From Adiantum capillus-veneris (Eukaryota; Streptophyta; Polypodiopsida; Polypodiales; Pteridaceae), in contig CM043959.1 in the NCBI GenBank assembly GCA_014529385.2, forward strand, positions 65,542,253 to 65,606,252: a stretch of 64,000 bases of DNA, written 5' to 3'. Below, in pieces: positions 45,991 to 59,222 of the stretch. Made by a program: the position numbers and the translations under genes. Position 1 is the stretch's first letter. Every line of letters starts with the position of its first letter. The notes under the pieces are model-generated. The model was not told the origin of the DNA and searched no databases. It saw nothing but the letters and a program-made list of their open reading frames with translations.

Positions 45991-46307
45991 TTAACAAAAT
46001 GAAAAATCATTTTTGATTTGATGATTCATTATTTTTTAAAATAATTGGGCTCTATTTTTCTTAAAATCTAGACAAACTTTTTCCTTTTCCTCTTCCTCTT
46101 AACGAGTATTTCTCATTTTCAAAGCAGCGCTAAGACACACTTTTCCCAAACACTACTCTCCAACATGCCTTCTTATGACCTCTCGCTTTGCCTAAGCCCT
46201 TGCTCTGCTTACTTTCGCTCCTTGCATGAGAGTGATCTACAAAATATATCAGTAGGCTCCACAATAATGCTCACATCCTACAATCTCTAAATTTAGCAAG
46301 AATTGTA

Positions 46308-46390
46308 AGGCACACGAGCTATCAAGGGGGTTTGAACCTAAGACCTTAGACACAAGGGGCTCTTGCTCTACCAACCAAGCTAGCACTCGT
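46308..46390 (-). mobile_element. SINE-like head only, copy 3
   Basis: Only the tRNA-like head (A box TAGCTTGGTTGG and a B box with one change) remains. The body was lost in a local rearrangement of the unit. Confidence 0.5.
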
Positions 46391-47307
46391 TGACAAAATG
46401 AATAATGATTTTTGCTTTGAAAATTCGTTCAACAATTTTTTAAAAATTAATTGGGCTCTATTTTTCTTAAAATCTACACGAAATTTTTTCTTTTACTCTT
46501 CCTCTCAACGAGCATTTTTTTTATTTCAAAGCAGCATTGAGTCACACTTTTCCCAAACACTACTCTCCAACATGCCTTCTTATGACCTCTCGCTTTGCCT
46601 AATCCCTTGCTCTTCTTAGTTTCGCTCCTTCCATGAGAGTGATCTACAGAATATAACATTACTCTCCACAATAATACTTCCATTCTACAATCACTAAATC
46701 TAGAAGGAATTGTAGATAAGATTGTGTATAGCTCAATAATGGTACGGTTTTGATTGTCTACAAAAGAGAGGGAAGGAATGGACGAGTTAGAGAGCGACGA
46801 GACAAAGAGGCATGCCATCATCATGGGACAAAGTCATATCATCCTATGACAAAATAATTTTATCATTAGCTTAACGAAACACACATCCAATGTAGCTATC
46901 AGAACAAAAACAGTCTCATTGGATGTAGCACATTCAAGCAAGATGTACCCCTCCTAAGGTGCACTTGGTGTTTACTACTCTCTTAAGTATAGTTCCTAGT
47001 CTTCTAGTGGGCTTTGAGAGGCTTGCACTTGAAAGTTGCAAGCAATTACGTAGCAATTTCTCAATTTGTAGGGGAGGTAGCATGCAATACTATGTTCAAA
47101 CTCATTCTTAGTGTGATGAAGTTTCAAAACAAATAATGCACAATTTATGTTTCTATATGCTAAATGACGGTGAGATCTCTAATAATAATGGGCGCTCATC
47201 CGATAAAATATTTCAGTCCAAATCTCGCAATGTTTTGAAATTCTTAGACTTTTTTGTCCGCTACCAAACCTGGTGGCTATGTGGAAATATTTGGTTGAGG
47301 GGCTCTA

Positions 47308-47419
<112 letters not shown>

Positions 47420-47799
47420 TTTCTCGAACACTTTGATCTAGGACAACAAGTACATGCGTGTGTGTGTGTTATTGTTGTTATATTAACACTAGAATGGTAA
47501 CCTAACAGGACATAAAAGTGTCCTTTCAGGGTTTTGGGAAAATTTTCCAAAAACATAGTAGATCCACTCATTTTGAAAAATCCTTTCATGAGCTTATATT
47601 TCAATAACTACTACGTATGGAAAAAATGAGAAACTTGTAATTTTTCTCATCCCTTGGTCACTACAAGCCTCCAAAGTTGATGGACCAGTGCATTTTGCCC
47701 AAAACAGCAATTTCTTACGGTTGATTGCATAGAAATAAGAGTGGGTATTTTTGTAGGACATGAGATAAAATGCCCCGTTAATTCACTATGGGAGCATAC

Positions 47800-48335
47800 T
47801 GATGTTACCGCATAGAATTACCGCATAAGAGGAGAGAGAGAGCTTCAAGAAAGAGGGAGATTGTATGCTGCATCCCCGCCGACGCGTTTTCCGATTTTTC
47901 CGCCAGCATTACCCCACTTATTACTGCATATATAGCCACCCAAAGTACTGCAATAGAAAAAGAATCCACGCGGCCCATTCCTCTCCCACTTTTCCCTTTC
48001 TATAAATCCTATTCTATTTTGTTACTTTTCAGAAATTGGTACCCCCTTTTTGCATGGAGTGTAAGAAATCCCATTCTCATTGGGATTTTTAGTACCTCTC
48101 TTCTCTTTGCTTGCCTCATCTATTGGTATGATTCTCCTACTCTACTCATTTGTACTCCATGAGATTCTATAAACAAAAATATTTTGTTTCCACCTCAAAA
48201 TCTTATGTCAACTATGAATTCATATGGAAATGGCAAGTGAACGATGATCAAAATTGTATTGTCTTGCGTTCATAAATACATAGCCCTTTTGTACAGCATA
48301 AGTAGAGAAAGAAGACAAAATCCAAAAGATATTTA
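47800..48335. other. Non-coding sub-terminal region of CACTA-1
   Basis: No gene visible. GCGG, CCGC and ACCGC words near 47810-47960 may be sub-terminal repeats, like those at 53320-53420 on the other side. Confidence 0.4.
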
Positions 48336-51130
48336 TTAATTTTCATCCTCCAAGAGATCTCTACAAGTGCTTACATCCATGTCCAACCCCATGGTAGCTA
48401 AATCAACAAATAAATCTATTGATTCATCCTCTCCATCCTCGTCCTCCTCCTCACTATGTTTGGTTATTGGGAATGGTTGGTTCTCCTCGACCTCAACTGC
48501 ATCATCGTCATTGGCGTCTTCTTGAGATGGTATGGTGGGATCTGCCAAAGTCTCTATGTTCGTATTTGCAAAGATAGATCTGCTTCGTAGTGTGATTGGA
48601 ATAACATACCAAAGTCGTCTTCGATACATACAAGGCACATAAAACACTTGTAGGTCATAGAGCAAACAACAACATGAATGTAGTTTTATATGTATCATAT
48701 AATATTTTATTGAGTTGCACATGGAGTTTACCATATAGAGCCCATTCTCATGTCTCTTAACCTCACCCGCAAACCATCGGCAGTCAAAGAGATATTTGTG
48801 AAATGTTATGAAATCCACTTTGATTATCCTCTCTATTGTTCCACATTCCCTCACCTTTTGTGTTGTCCTGTCAAAGTTGCCCATAACTCCACTATCATGA
48901 GTGGTTCGACGCTCATCTATCTTGTGAGTTCGAAAATGACGTACGTCCTTCGGACCACATAGAGTTGAATGTGAAGGCGTGCAAAAAACAATCAAAATAG
49001 ATGAGAGAGAGATGACACACACACACACGCGCACACACGCACACACACACTAAACACATTGAGTATATTATCCTTGGTAGACATCCTCGTGCGTACTCCC
49101 ATTCTTTAGGACTTATTTGTTCTCCTTGTGCCTTGGCCTTGGTCATGACATTGTGTATCCACCCAACTGGAATTAGATCAGGGTATTTGGCAAGCTCTTT
49201 AGGAAAGGGAGGTGCTCGCCTACCTCCATGCGACCTCTTCCATGCTTCCCTCTCCCTTTCTCTCGTTGTATGCACCGCCACATACATATCCACCCATTTT
49301 CCCATGATGGGAGCATTGAGTAGACAATGGTTGTTGACTATGGCTTGAAATTCCCTATCCAAAATCAAGAGAGAACCTTTCCCACTTGGAATGTTTGCGT
49401 GTTTTTTTGGATCCTCTTCCTCCGTCTTTAAACGAGGCAATGATGGGTCTATTGTGAAAAGATATTGAGAGATATACACAAAAGCCTCTTGTACAATCCA
49501 ACCCTCTGTCATGTTTGCCTGAACACATGAAACCATTAGTGATTAAAGTAACCAATAAAAAGCGTTGTGAATACAATCCAATCCTAATAAGGTTTAAGGC
49601 TTAAGATCGATGAATACCTCTGGTTGTGATGGTAGCCTTACAAAGTCTTTCAAGGTCTTTAGGAACCTCTCAAGAAAGAACATCCACCTGGAGTGAACCA
49701 CACCACAAATGGCTATCTCCTCAACAAGATGGAGCAATAGGTGAACTTGGCTAATGAGGATAGAACGTGGGAATGCATCCTCAATAGCACATGTTGCTTC
49801 AATCGCTAGAAGTCAAGCTGTTGGAATGGCTAAAACTTCAATTTCTTTGGAACTCACAAACCTGTAACCAAAAAACCCTTCATAATCTTCATAGTAAAGT
49901 TAGTCTTCAAAGTAAACTTTAGGAGGGAGGATCAAATGTGCTATACCTGACAACTTCTCCCACCTTGAATATTGTAGTCTTTACCTTCGTGTCCGCAAAT
50001 CCACTAATGCAAATTGGAAGCACAAACTATTGCACAAACAAAAAGACTTATTAGTATCCAGAACCCTAAACCACATATACACACACACACTCACATATAC
50101 GCACACATACACACACACACACACACACATTACCTGAAGAATCTTGTGCCAATCATGGGATTTGAGCCCATATTGTTGTGTGGATCCTCATTTCTTAGTT
50201 TTAGTGAAGGCACCCTTGAGCGAACGCATATAACCTGTTGGAGTACGGATGGATGCAATGACTTGTTTCATCCGCTCTTGATCCACCCTTGATAGAATCC
50301 AAGGTTCCTTTGGAAGAACCATCTTTCCCCGAGGCCCCATGCAAGGTGTGGCCGAAGGAGGGAACCTCCTTATGGCCCTCATGTCCTCTCTAGCCCCCAA
50401 TGAATCTTTCTTGCCTACTATGTGATCCCATATAGCTTGCCCAACATTTTTGAACACATGCATTGGATCCAATAGGTGTTGTATTTTCAATGAAGCCCAA
50501 TAGGGTAGTGATAAGAAAATAGAGTACCTAGACATACCCCTAGGTGGATCATTGGGAGGAGGCAATGTGTTGTGATGCTCGTTCCAATGTCTTGCCCAAT
50601 CGGCCATGGTCCAATGGAGTGGCTCCATCCCATTGCACGGTGGAGCATAACATTGATGTGTGGGCGCCAAGTAGAGCGGGTCTCTCTGTCACGAGTGAGG
50701 GTCCACAAGCTGGGCATGCCCTATGTCCAGATGTCGATAGTCCTACAAAAACAAAAGACATAACCGCTTATAAGTGACCAATGGAAAGACATTAAAGAGC
50801 GTCACAAAGTATAAGATTAACAGAAATCTCTCCAAGCCCGGGGTAATCATGCATGGTCCACATGAGAATGCACTTGATCATTGTGCGCCAATCACGAAGT
50901 GGTCTTGATACATCAAAAAAATCTATGCTGTTCCATAGCTCTTGAAGCTCTTCAATCAAAGGTGCTAAATATACATCCATGTTCTTCACCTTGTGTTTTC
51001 CTGGGACTAGAAGAGAGAGCAAAATGTTCCCCTTCTTGGTTGACTCCCATGGTGGAATGTTGTTTGGGCATGCATTAGTGTGTGCTTGGGCATGCATTAG
51101 TATACCAAAAAATACCTTTATTAGCATTAG
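48336..51130 (-). pseudogene. CACTA-1 TNP2-like transposase, N-terminally truncated, multi-exon
   Basis: Minus-strand blocks in order: PPWESTKKGNILLSLLVPG and MDVYLAPLIEELQELW (about 51060-50930) to a donor at 50822; CLSTS-type block GLSTSGHRACPACGP (50750-50705); LPYWASLKIQHLLDPMHVFK (50500-50430), the Transposase_21 (tnp2) signature; GLKSHDWHKILQ to a donor near 50133; LLLHLVEEIAICGVVHSRWM (about 49740-49680), DUF4218-like; a block with KYPDLIPVGWIHNVM; then FHKYLFDCRWF and LQVFYVPC, DUF4216-like, and an acidic tail (48336 on). The part before PPW, normally several hundred residues, is absent, and a frameshift lies near 50660. The enzyme would cut and move CACTA ends. This copy is defective. 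Confidence 0.85.
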
Positions 51131-51477
51131 CATACCAAAACATACCTCCATGTGGGTGTGCGATAAAGTTGATTGAGACCCCAATGGTCACCGAGAAGCC
51201 CACGGTAGATTAAGGTCCAACACACACACACACTAGATTAATTTCTTTGCCACACACTAACGCACACACACAATGTATTATTTAGAAGCACACACATGCA
51301 CACACTCTAAATGGATGCAAAAAAAATAAGCACACAAACCATTTCTTAAATAGGAGATAAAAGGAATCCTATGCAGAGAGGAATCCTATGCAAGGAGGAA
51401 TCCTATGCAATAAAGAATCTCACTTTGACTAGAATCCAATGTTAATTAGGGTCCCTTTTTTTGTGAGATTGTAGGAT
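51131..51477. other. Intergenic spacer between the divergent CACTA-1 genes
   Basis: No coding sequence. It has CA-rich stretches and three copies of GGAATCCTATGCA (51361-51411). It may hold the two promoters, but none is clear. Confidence 0.5.
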
Positions 51478-53049
51478 ATGGCATCCTCTTCCACGCCCGG
51501 CTATCGATCCATAGAGGACTTTCTCGCCGAGGGCCTCCCTTACGAGGACGCTTGTGATGCTTACTACTCGCAGTCTTCCTCCCACCAGTCACAATCCACC
51601 TTCGGCTTTCGATGGTTCCGAGATGCAGTACATGACCCCGACATCGAGAGGGCATACCGTGCCCAGGCAGAGTTAATATCCTCACAGCAGAGTCTTGTAG
51701 GGCGCTACACACCAGCACAGTTGGCTGGCTATGGGCTCTCACCGCTTGCGACACCGGGTGTCGGCACTTCGATCGTGCAGAGTGTGCCTCCTAGTGGGCC
51801 TCCCTCTGGGCCTCCCTCCACCTTACCCTCGACTTTCCCATCACCCGCAGCTCCCTCCACCTTGCATTCGCAATGATCCACGCCTGCACCGTCGAATTAT
51901 CCGTCACCTACACCACCCAGCGGTTTGGGCTCGGGCCAACGCTCTTCGGGTGGCCAGCGCTCTTCCCGTAGTGGTGGCTCACGCTCTTGTCAAGGTAGTG
52001 GCTCGTGCTGCTTTGGTTGTGGAGGGGGCAGTGCTACAGATTCACCTCCTCTTACACCCCAACCTCCTCGCTCACCCCTTGGAGCTACGCATGAGGATGA
52101 GGACCGCGATGTGCCTGCCCCGGACGCTCGTGGCTACTACTATTATATACATCGAGGGGGGGAGGTGGATCTAGGTTCCTCTTTGGGGAGGACATTTCGA
52201 GGGCACCTTAACCAGCTGATCCACTCAACATACCAAGATTGCTTTAAATCTTTCAAAGATCAGGACCTAGTCGACTTGACGTAGATTCACACGACATTGC
52301 TCATGTGGCTCCCTAATCCGAAAGTGGAAGAGTTCTCCAGGCAGTGGCTCGAGGAGTACTTCAAGAATTTCTTGAAAAATAAGAAGTCCAGTGTGCGGAG
52401 GGCGGCAAAGCGAACATTTGAATCTAAGGGTCACAACTATCGCCCTGGAAATGTTCACGACGAGGAGTGGAAGAAAGCCCAGGGCAAGCTGGAGGACGAG
52501 AGAGCGGCAGGTGCTAGGGCGCACACTCGACAGGCGGAGGCGAGGGCATTGCAAACGCCCACGCATTACGGCTTGGGCGGAAAAGCAGCATGGAAAGATA
52601 AATTTGTGAGTGCACGTATTTTCATTTAAATTGATTTAATTTGTGGTAATAAGGTTAGGTTTGTGATATTTTTTGATTGATATACAGCAAAATATTACTA
52701 TGACCCGCCCAAGCCGAGAGATCCAGAGATACAGAGAGAGCCACTCCGAATATCAGACATGGTGCTCGCTGTATGAAAACAACAAAATCAATCGCGAAGA
52801 ATTTGAAAATGCATGTCGTACACTACACCCTTTAAGTGTGAACTTTTTAAAAAAAATGAGTGCATGCAGAATTATGTATCCATTTGTATTAATTAAGGGT
52901 TTTGTTGTTTTTTTCTTTTCCAGAGTCAAGGAGTCCCTCGAGAGGTCCCAGGATCCAAGTACCTCAATCCTCCAAGTGTTTTTGGGCCCGTCTTCTTTTG
53001 TCCACAGTTGTATAGCCCCCATGTATCGCCTATTTGGGCAATTTTGTAA
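51478..53049 (+). pseudogene. CACTA-1 second gene (TnpA-like position), spliced, two stops
   Basis: One frame runs from ATG 51478 (MASSSTPGYRSIEDFLAEG) to 52603 with TGA at 51874-51876 and TAG at 52282-52284. It is rich in Ser/Pro/Gly first. It then has GRTFRGHLNQLIHSTYQD, FSRQWLEEYFKNFLKNK and SSVRRAAKRTFES, and ends in KDKF at a donor (52604). An intron to 52687 keeps phase 0 into ITMTRPSREIQRYRES and INREEFENACRTLHP. An acceptor at 52923 starts SQGVPREVPGSKYLNP, ending at TAA 53047-53049. The basic helical middle and the position opposite the transposase fit a CACTA accessory DNA-binding protein (Transposase_24/TnpA-like). That assignment is inference. Confidence 0.6.
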
Positions 53050-53181
53050 TATCCAATATAATTAAACACTTGATTTTGGCCCTTCTTTTGGCCACAATTG
53101 TATAGCCGCCATGCATCGCCTATTTGGGCAATTTTGTAATGAACAGTTTCTCCAATATAATTAAAAATTTGATTTTGGTCC
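52998..53181 (+). repeat. About 90-bp tandem duplication at the end of the CACTA-1 second gene
   Basis: Two copies share CGCCTATTTGGGCAATTTTG and the following CCAATATAATTAAA...TTGATTTTGG words, starting near 52998 and 53087. Confidence 0.8.
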
Positions 53182-54174
53182 AAAGTTTTTGAGCAATGAA
53201 ATTTTTGTTTTTTAATTTATTAAATGTATAGGAAAAAAAAGGCAAATGACCATTTGGATGGGTCCTACCAAGGACCATCCAATTGGTCATCTTTTTTTAA
53301 AAAAAATACTCGCATGCGTGGTAATGGTTGCGGTAAATCAGCACGGAAATATAGCCGGGCCGATTACCGCGTGCATTGCTGAAGGACCATTACCGCGAGC
53401 ATTGACTCGAGCATTACCGCCCCTGAGATTTTTTGACTTCAACTTTTCCTTTGTTTTTATGCGTCTATCTGAGCAGTAGTGTGCTCCAAATGTCATAGTG
53501 TAACTTCAATGGGTTGGTGACCAAAACATATGGTTGCTTTTACCTCACTATTTTTTTTTTGGGCAAAAAAATAAGTACAAAAAAGTTGCATTTTTGCCAT
53601 TCTGCGGACCTATCATCAAAGTTTCTATAGTCACGCTCAATATAGATACTATATACATGTTTTCTTAGTTCCCTTTTGGATTTTGGATTCAAAAGGATCC
53701 ATGGATCATGTCAAAAGGATAATGGATCTCTTACAATTGGAACCTTGGGGGCAATGCTAAAGTGCTAAATACAGCAAACATGAAAAAACTGGGTTTAGCA
53801 TTATGACCTCTAGAAACCCATATAAACTACTCAATATCTAGCCAAGTTTGTAGTCTATGATTAGATATGCTTACTACCTACAAAATACACACAATTGGTC
53901 TAAGAAACTAGCAATATTGAGAAAGCTATACTTGCTACTCTAAAATGTACCGTATTCTTAACCAATAAAAAAACTCAACCATCATCATATACTATGCTAT
54001 ACAGCATATTAGGTCCCCCAAAACTCAAGGAAGATTAGCTTTATGCTATACATCACACTTACACAATCAAAATTGAATTTGGATATCAAGAAATCCACCA
54101 AAAAAATCAAAAAAGTGCTAATTTTGGCCAAAAAACAGGATTATGCAATTCTTGTAAATTGGTCAGAACTTATA
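53182..54174. other. Right sub-terminal region of CACTA-1
   Basis: Non-coding. From about 53490 it aligns with 61402-62075 of the small derivative. It contains several GCGGTAA and TTACCGC words (53330-53420). Confidence 0.7.
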
Positions 54175-54751
54175 CACAAAAGAACATTTTGATCAAAAGA
54201 CGATAGGCTTCAAACACTAGGAAGGTGATTTGCACAAAAATGATTATGCATTCGACTCATTTTTTTACAATATAAACAGAATAAACTGATCATTCTAGTT
54301 ATCCTATAGTGCTGAACTAAACCAGTATATGAGGATGAATTATGCCATCATCTCCAAGGTTGGACTGGAGAAACTCTAAGCCTTTTTAAGCAAAGACAGC
54401 AGTGGAGGTTCAGGGGGTCTCTTCGTGAGGGGGTGCAGAAGAGTTTCATGGTGAAGAAGGAATATCCACCCTCATGGTAAATCTAACAACGGTAGTTGGG
54501 GCATCTCTCTGTGGTATCAAGGGATTTAAGATAAGTGGCCGCAGTAATTGACGTAGCATGCAAGCACTGAGTGAAGTAGATGTAGCATGCAAGCGTTGCG
54601 CTCCCAACGTTACTTTTGTGCTTGTGCGGCCGAGAAATTTCAAAGAAGAGCTCTCCCTTTCAAGACTCCTCATACATACAAATTAAATGAAAAAGCCTCT
54701 TACACATGGCACCCAACTTCCACTTTGTGCATCGACATTCTCCCACCGAGA

Positions 54752-55064
54752 TTTTTTTTTTTTGAGAATAACCTACAGCTTTGAAATTACAACAAACACA
54801 CCCAACATTCATAGGTGCACGCAACCCAACTCTTAAGGTGAGTCTTCTAGCCAAGTAAAGATGGCCAACCCATCATATGGACTACCAAAACAACCCCTAA
54901 GGGTTACATGTCTCTTAAGCTATCAAGGGGGTTTGAACCCAAGACCTTAAACACAAGGGACTCTTGATCTACCAACCAAGCTACCACTCTTAAGCTATCA
55001 AGGGGGTTTGAACCCAAAACCTTAGACACAAGGGACTCTTGATCTACCAACCAAGCTACCACTC
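54752..55064 (-). mobile_element. SINE-like element with duplicated tRNA-like head, copy 4
   Basis: Minus strand: two heads in tandem, each with A box TAGCTTGGTTGG and B box GGTTCAAACCC (or GGTTTTGGGTTC-type neighbour), of exactly 75 bp (54989-55063 and 54914-54988). The body and a 12-13 base poly(A) (54752-54763 as T) follow. Confidence 0.65.
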
Positions 55065-55660
55065 GTTGACAAAATGAATAATCATTTTTGCTTTGATTAT
55101 TTGCTAAACAAGTTTTTTTATAAATAACTAGGAAGGTGATTTGCACAAAAATGATTTTGCATTCAACTCATTTTTGTACAATATAAACAGAATGAATTGA
55201 TCATTCCAGTTATCCTATACTGCAGGACTTAACCAGTATATGAGGATGAAATATGCATTCATCTCCAAGGTCGGACTGCCAAAACTCTAAACCTTTTTAA
55301 GCGAATACATCAGTGAAGGGCCGGGGGTCTCTTTGTGATGGGGAACAAAAGAGTTTCATGGTGAAAAAGGAATAGCTACCCTCATGGAAAAGCTAATAAG
55401 GGTAGTTGGTGCATCTCTCTGAGGTATCAAAGAGATTGAAGATAAGCGGCCGCACGAATTGGCGTAGCATGCAAGTGTTGAGTCAAGTAGAGGTAGCATG
55501 CAAGCGTTGCGCTCCCAACGTTAATTCTGTGCTTGTACAGCTAGAAATTTCAGAGAAGAGCTCCCCTTTAGAGACTCCTCATACATACAAAGTAAATGAA
55601 AAAATCTCTAGCATATCGCGCCCAACTTCCACTTTTGTGCATCGTTCGACCAAGAATAAT

Positions 55661-55900
55661 ATTTTATTTTAGTTTTAGAATTACCTACAAATTTGAAATT
55701 ACAACGCGCACACACAACCCTCGTATGTGGACGCAACCCGACTCTTAAGCTGAGTCTTCCAGCCGGGTAAATATGGCCAACCCATCATATGGATTATGGG
55801 AACAACCATTAAGGGCTACATGTCACTGGAGCTATCAACGGGGGTTGACCCAAGACCTTAGATGCAAGGGCTCTTTCTCTACCAACCGAGCTAACACTTG
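55661..55900 (-). mobile_element. SINE-like element, copy 5
   Basis: Head, body and A-rich end as in the others. The B box is damaged (GGGTCAACCCCC) and the A box reads TAGCTCGGTTGG (one change). Confidence 0.55.
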
Positions 55901-56818
55901 TTCACAAAATGAAAAATCAAATTTTTTAATGATTCCTTCAACATTTTTCCTTTAAATAATTGGGCTCTATTTTTCTCAAAATCTAAACAAAATTTTTCCT
56001 TTTCCTCTTCCTCTTAACAATAATTTTTCATTTTCAAAGCACCATTAAAACACACTTTTCCCAAACACTACTCTCCAACATGCCTTCTTATGACCTCTAG
56101 ATTTGCCTAAGCCCTTGCTATTCTTACTTTTTCTCCTTGCATGAGAGTGATCTGCAGAATAGAGCATTTGGCTCCACAATAATGCTCCCATCCTACAATC
56201 GCTAAATCAACAAGAATTATAGATAAGATTGTGTATAGCTTGATAATGGTACAATTTTGCTTTTCTAGGAAAGACAGAGAAGGAATGGACGAGTTAGATA
56301 GAGACACAGACAAAGACGCATGCCAACAACACTGGGCGAAGCCATATCATCCTATGACAAAAGCATACTATCATTAACTTAACAAAACAAACATATTCCG
56401 ATGTAGTAGAACAACAACAATCTCATTGGATGTAGCACATTCAAGCAAGATGAGCCCCTCATAAGGTGCACTTGATGTTCACTATTCTCTCAAGGATAGT
56501 CCCTATTCTTCTAATGGTCTTTGAATTTCTTGCACTTGAAATTTGCAAGCAATTACATAGAAATTTCTCAATTTGTAAGGGAGATAGCATGCAATACTAT
56601 GTTCAAACTCATTTTTAGTGATGCGGTTTCAGAAAACATAATGCATAATTTATGTTTCTATATGCTAAAGGACGGTGAGATACCTAATAATAATGGGAGC
56701 TCATCCTATGAAATAATTCAGTCCAAATTTGATAATTCTTTGATATTAATATTCTTAGACATCCTCGTCCTCTACCAAACTTGGTGTCTATGTGGAAATA
56801 TTTGGTTGAGGGGCTTTG

Positions 56819-56980
<162 letters not shown>

Positions 56981-57644
56981 CTTGTGTGTCTGTTATTGTT
57001 GTTATATTAAGATATTACTTATACACAAAAGAACGTTTTAATCAAAAGACAATTGGCTTTAGACATTAGGAAGGTGATTTGCACAAAAACAATTTTGCAT
57101 TTGACTCATTTCTGTACAATATAATCAGAATGAATTAATCATTCCAGTTATCCTATACTTTAGGAATTGACGAGTATATGAGGATGAGATATGCCTTCAT
57201 CTCCCAACTACAAAAACTCTAAACCTTTTTGAGAAAAGACAACATTGAAGGGCCGGAGTGTCTCTTCCTTAGGGGGCATAGAGGAGTTTCATAGTGAAGA
57301 AGGAATAGCTACCCTCATGGAAAAGCTAATAAGGGTAGGTGGTGCATCTCTCTATGGTACCGAGCGGTTGAAGATAAGAGGCCATAGGTATTGATGTAGC
57401 ATGCAAGCATTGAGTGAAGTAGACGTAGCACGTTGCACTCCCATCGTTAATTTTGCCACAGGAATTGACGTAGCATGCAAGCGCTGAGTGAAGTAAACGT
57501 AGCACGTTGCACTCCCAACGTTAATTTTGCGCTTGTGCGGCTAAGAAATTTCAGAGAAGAGCTCGCTCTTTGAATGAAAAGGCCTCTTACATATCGTGCC
57601 CAACTTCCAATTTACGCATCAACATTCTCCCACAAGAAATGATC

Positions 57645-57880
57645 CTTTTTTTTTTGAATTACCTACAACTTTGAAATTACAACACACACACCCAACCCCC
57701 ATAGGTGAAGGCAACCCAACTCTTAAGCTGATTCTTACCACCGGGTAAGATGGCTAACCCATCATATGAACTACAGGAACAACCCCTAAGGGCTACATGT
57801 CACACGAGTTGTCAAGGGGATTTGAACCTAAGACCTTAGACACAAGGGGCTCTTGCTTTACCAACCGAGCTAGCACTCGT
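57645..57880 (-). mobile_element. SINE-like element, copy 6
   Basis: A box TAGCTCGGTTGG, B box GGTTCAAATCC, conserved body and a 10-base poly(A) end. Confidence 0.6.
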
Positions 57881-58404
57881 TGACAAAATGAATAATCATT
57901 TTTGCTTTGATGATTCATCCAACTAATTTTTTTAATAATTGGGATCTATTTTTCTTAAATTCGACATGGAATTTTTCCTTTTACTCTTCCTCTCAACGAT
58001 CATTTTTTAATTTCAAAGAAGCATTGAGACACACTTTTCCCAAACACCACTCTCCAACATGACTTCTTATGACCTCTTGCTCCACCTAGGCCATTGCTCT
58101 GCTTACTTTCGCTCCTACCGTGAAAGTGATCTGCAGAATATAACATTAGGCTCCACAATAATTCTCCCACTCTACAATCGCGAAATCTAGCAAGAATTGT
58201 ACATAAGATTGTGTATAGCTAGATAATGGTAGGGTTTCGCTTGTCTACGAAAGAAAAAGAAGGAATGGACGGGTTAGAGAGAGACAGAGACAAAGATGCA
58301 TGCCAACATCATGGGCCAAATCCATATCATCCTATGACAAAAGAATTTTATCATTAACTTAACAAAACACACATCCAATGTAAATGAACAACAACAATTT
58401 CATT

Positions 58405-58837
58405 AGGTAAAATTTGGACTCACAAAGGGGCCCTTTAAGGAGTTTGACTTTACCTCTCTCTACCAAAACGGACGCATGGATAAATTTTTGCAAACAAACT
58501 CCAAAGTTGGCGAAGGTTTGATAGTTAGAATGTCCTCTTCAAGCTCTATCTACTGATATATAGCACGCCATGAAATTCCTCATATTTTAGAAGATTCTTT
58601 TTTTGATTCACCTATGATGCGACAACTATGATGAATCAAAAAAAGAATCTTCTAAAATATGAGGAATCTCATGGCGTGCTATATATCAGTAGATAGAGCT
58701 TGAAGAGGACATTCTAACTGTCAAACCTCCGCCAACTTTGGAGTTTGTTTGCAAAAAATTATCCATGCGCCCGTTTTGGTAGAGAGAGGTAAAGTCAAAC
58801 TCCTTAAAGGGCCCCTTTGTGAGTCCAAATTTTGCCT
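58405..58837. mobile_element. Foldback (palindromic) MITE-like element
   Basis: Two arms of 206 bp (58405-58610 and 58632-58837) are near-perfect reverse complements around a 21-base spacer. The ends read AGGTAAAATTTGGACTCAC and GTGAGTCCAAATTTTGCCT. It interrupts the array unit at a site that reads AATCTCATTGGATG in other copies. The flanks ATTTCATT and ACTGCATT could be a decayed 8-bp target duplication. It has no coding capacity. Long arms suggest a MULE- or hAT-related foldback, not decidable here. Confidence 0.85.
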
Positions 58838-59219
58838 ACTGCATTGGATGTAGCACATTCAAGCAAGATGTACCCCTCATAATGTGCACTTGATGTTCAC
58901 TACTCTCTCAAGGATAGTCCCTAGTCTTAGTGGGCTTTGAGTGGCTTGCACTTGAAGGTTGCAAGCAAGTACGTAGCAATTTCTCAATTTGTAAAGGAGG
59001 TAGCATGCAATACTATATTCAAAATCATTCTTAGTGATGAAGTTTCAAAAAAAAATGCATAATTTATGTTTCTATGTGTTCAACGATGGTGAGATCCCTA
59101 ATAATAATGGGAGCTCATCCTATGAAATATATGAGTCCAAATTTAATAATTTTTGAAATTCTTAGACATCCTCGTCCTCTACCAAACTTGGTGGCTATGA
59201 GGCAATATTTGGTTGAGGG

Positions 59220-59222
<3 letters not shown>

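Larger units (their letters stand above)
47487..54174. mobile_element. CACTA-1: CACTA-type DNA transposon with transposase and second gene, right end lost
   Basis: It begins CACTAGAATGGTAACCTAAC after TTAA (47483-47486). The first 300 bp and last 700 bp match the two ends of the 1.3 kb element at 61105-62426. It carries a TNP2-like transposase on the minus strand and a divergent plus-strand gene, the usual two-gene CACTA plan. On the right it stops at ACTTATA (54168-54174), a word shared by element and host unit, so about 350 bp including the right terminal repeat were lost by a microhomology deletion. Confidence 0.88.

Noticed and set aside
51731-52174. Second plus-strand frame of 147 codons overlapping the CACTA-1 second gene
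   Set aside because: The frame starting at 51478 continues through the same region with better coding character and a matching splice to the next exon.
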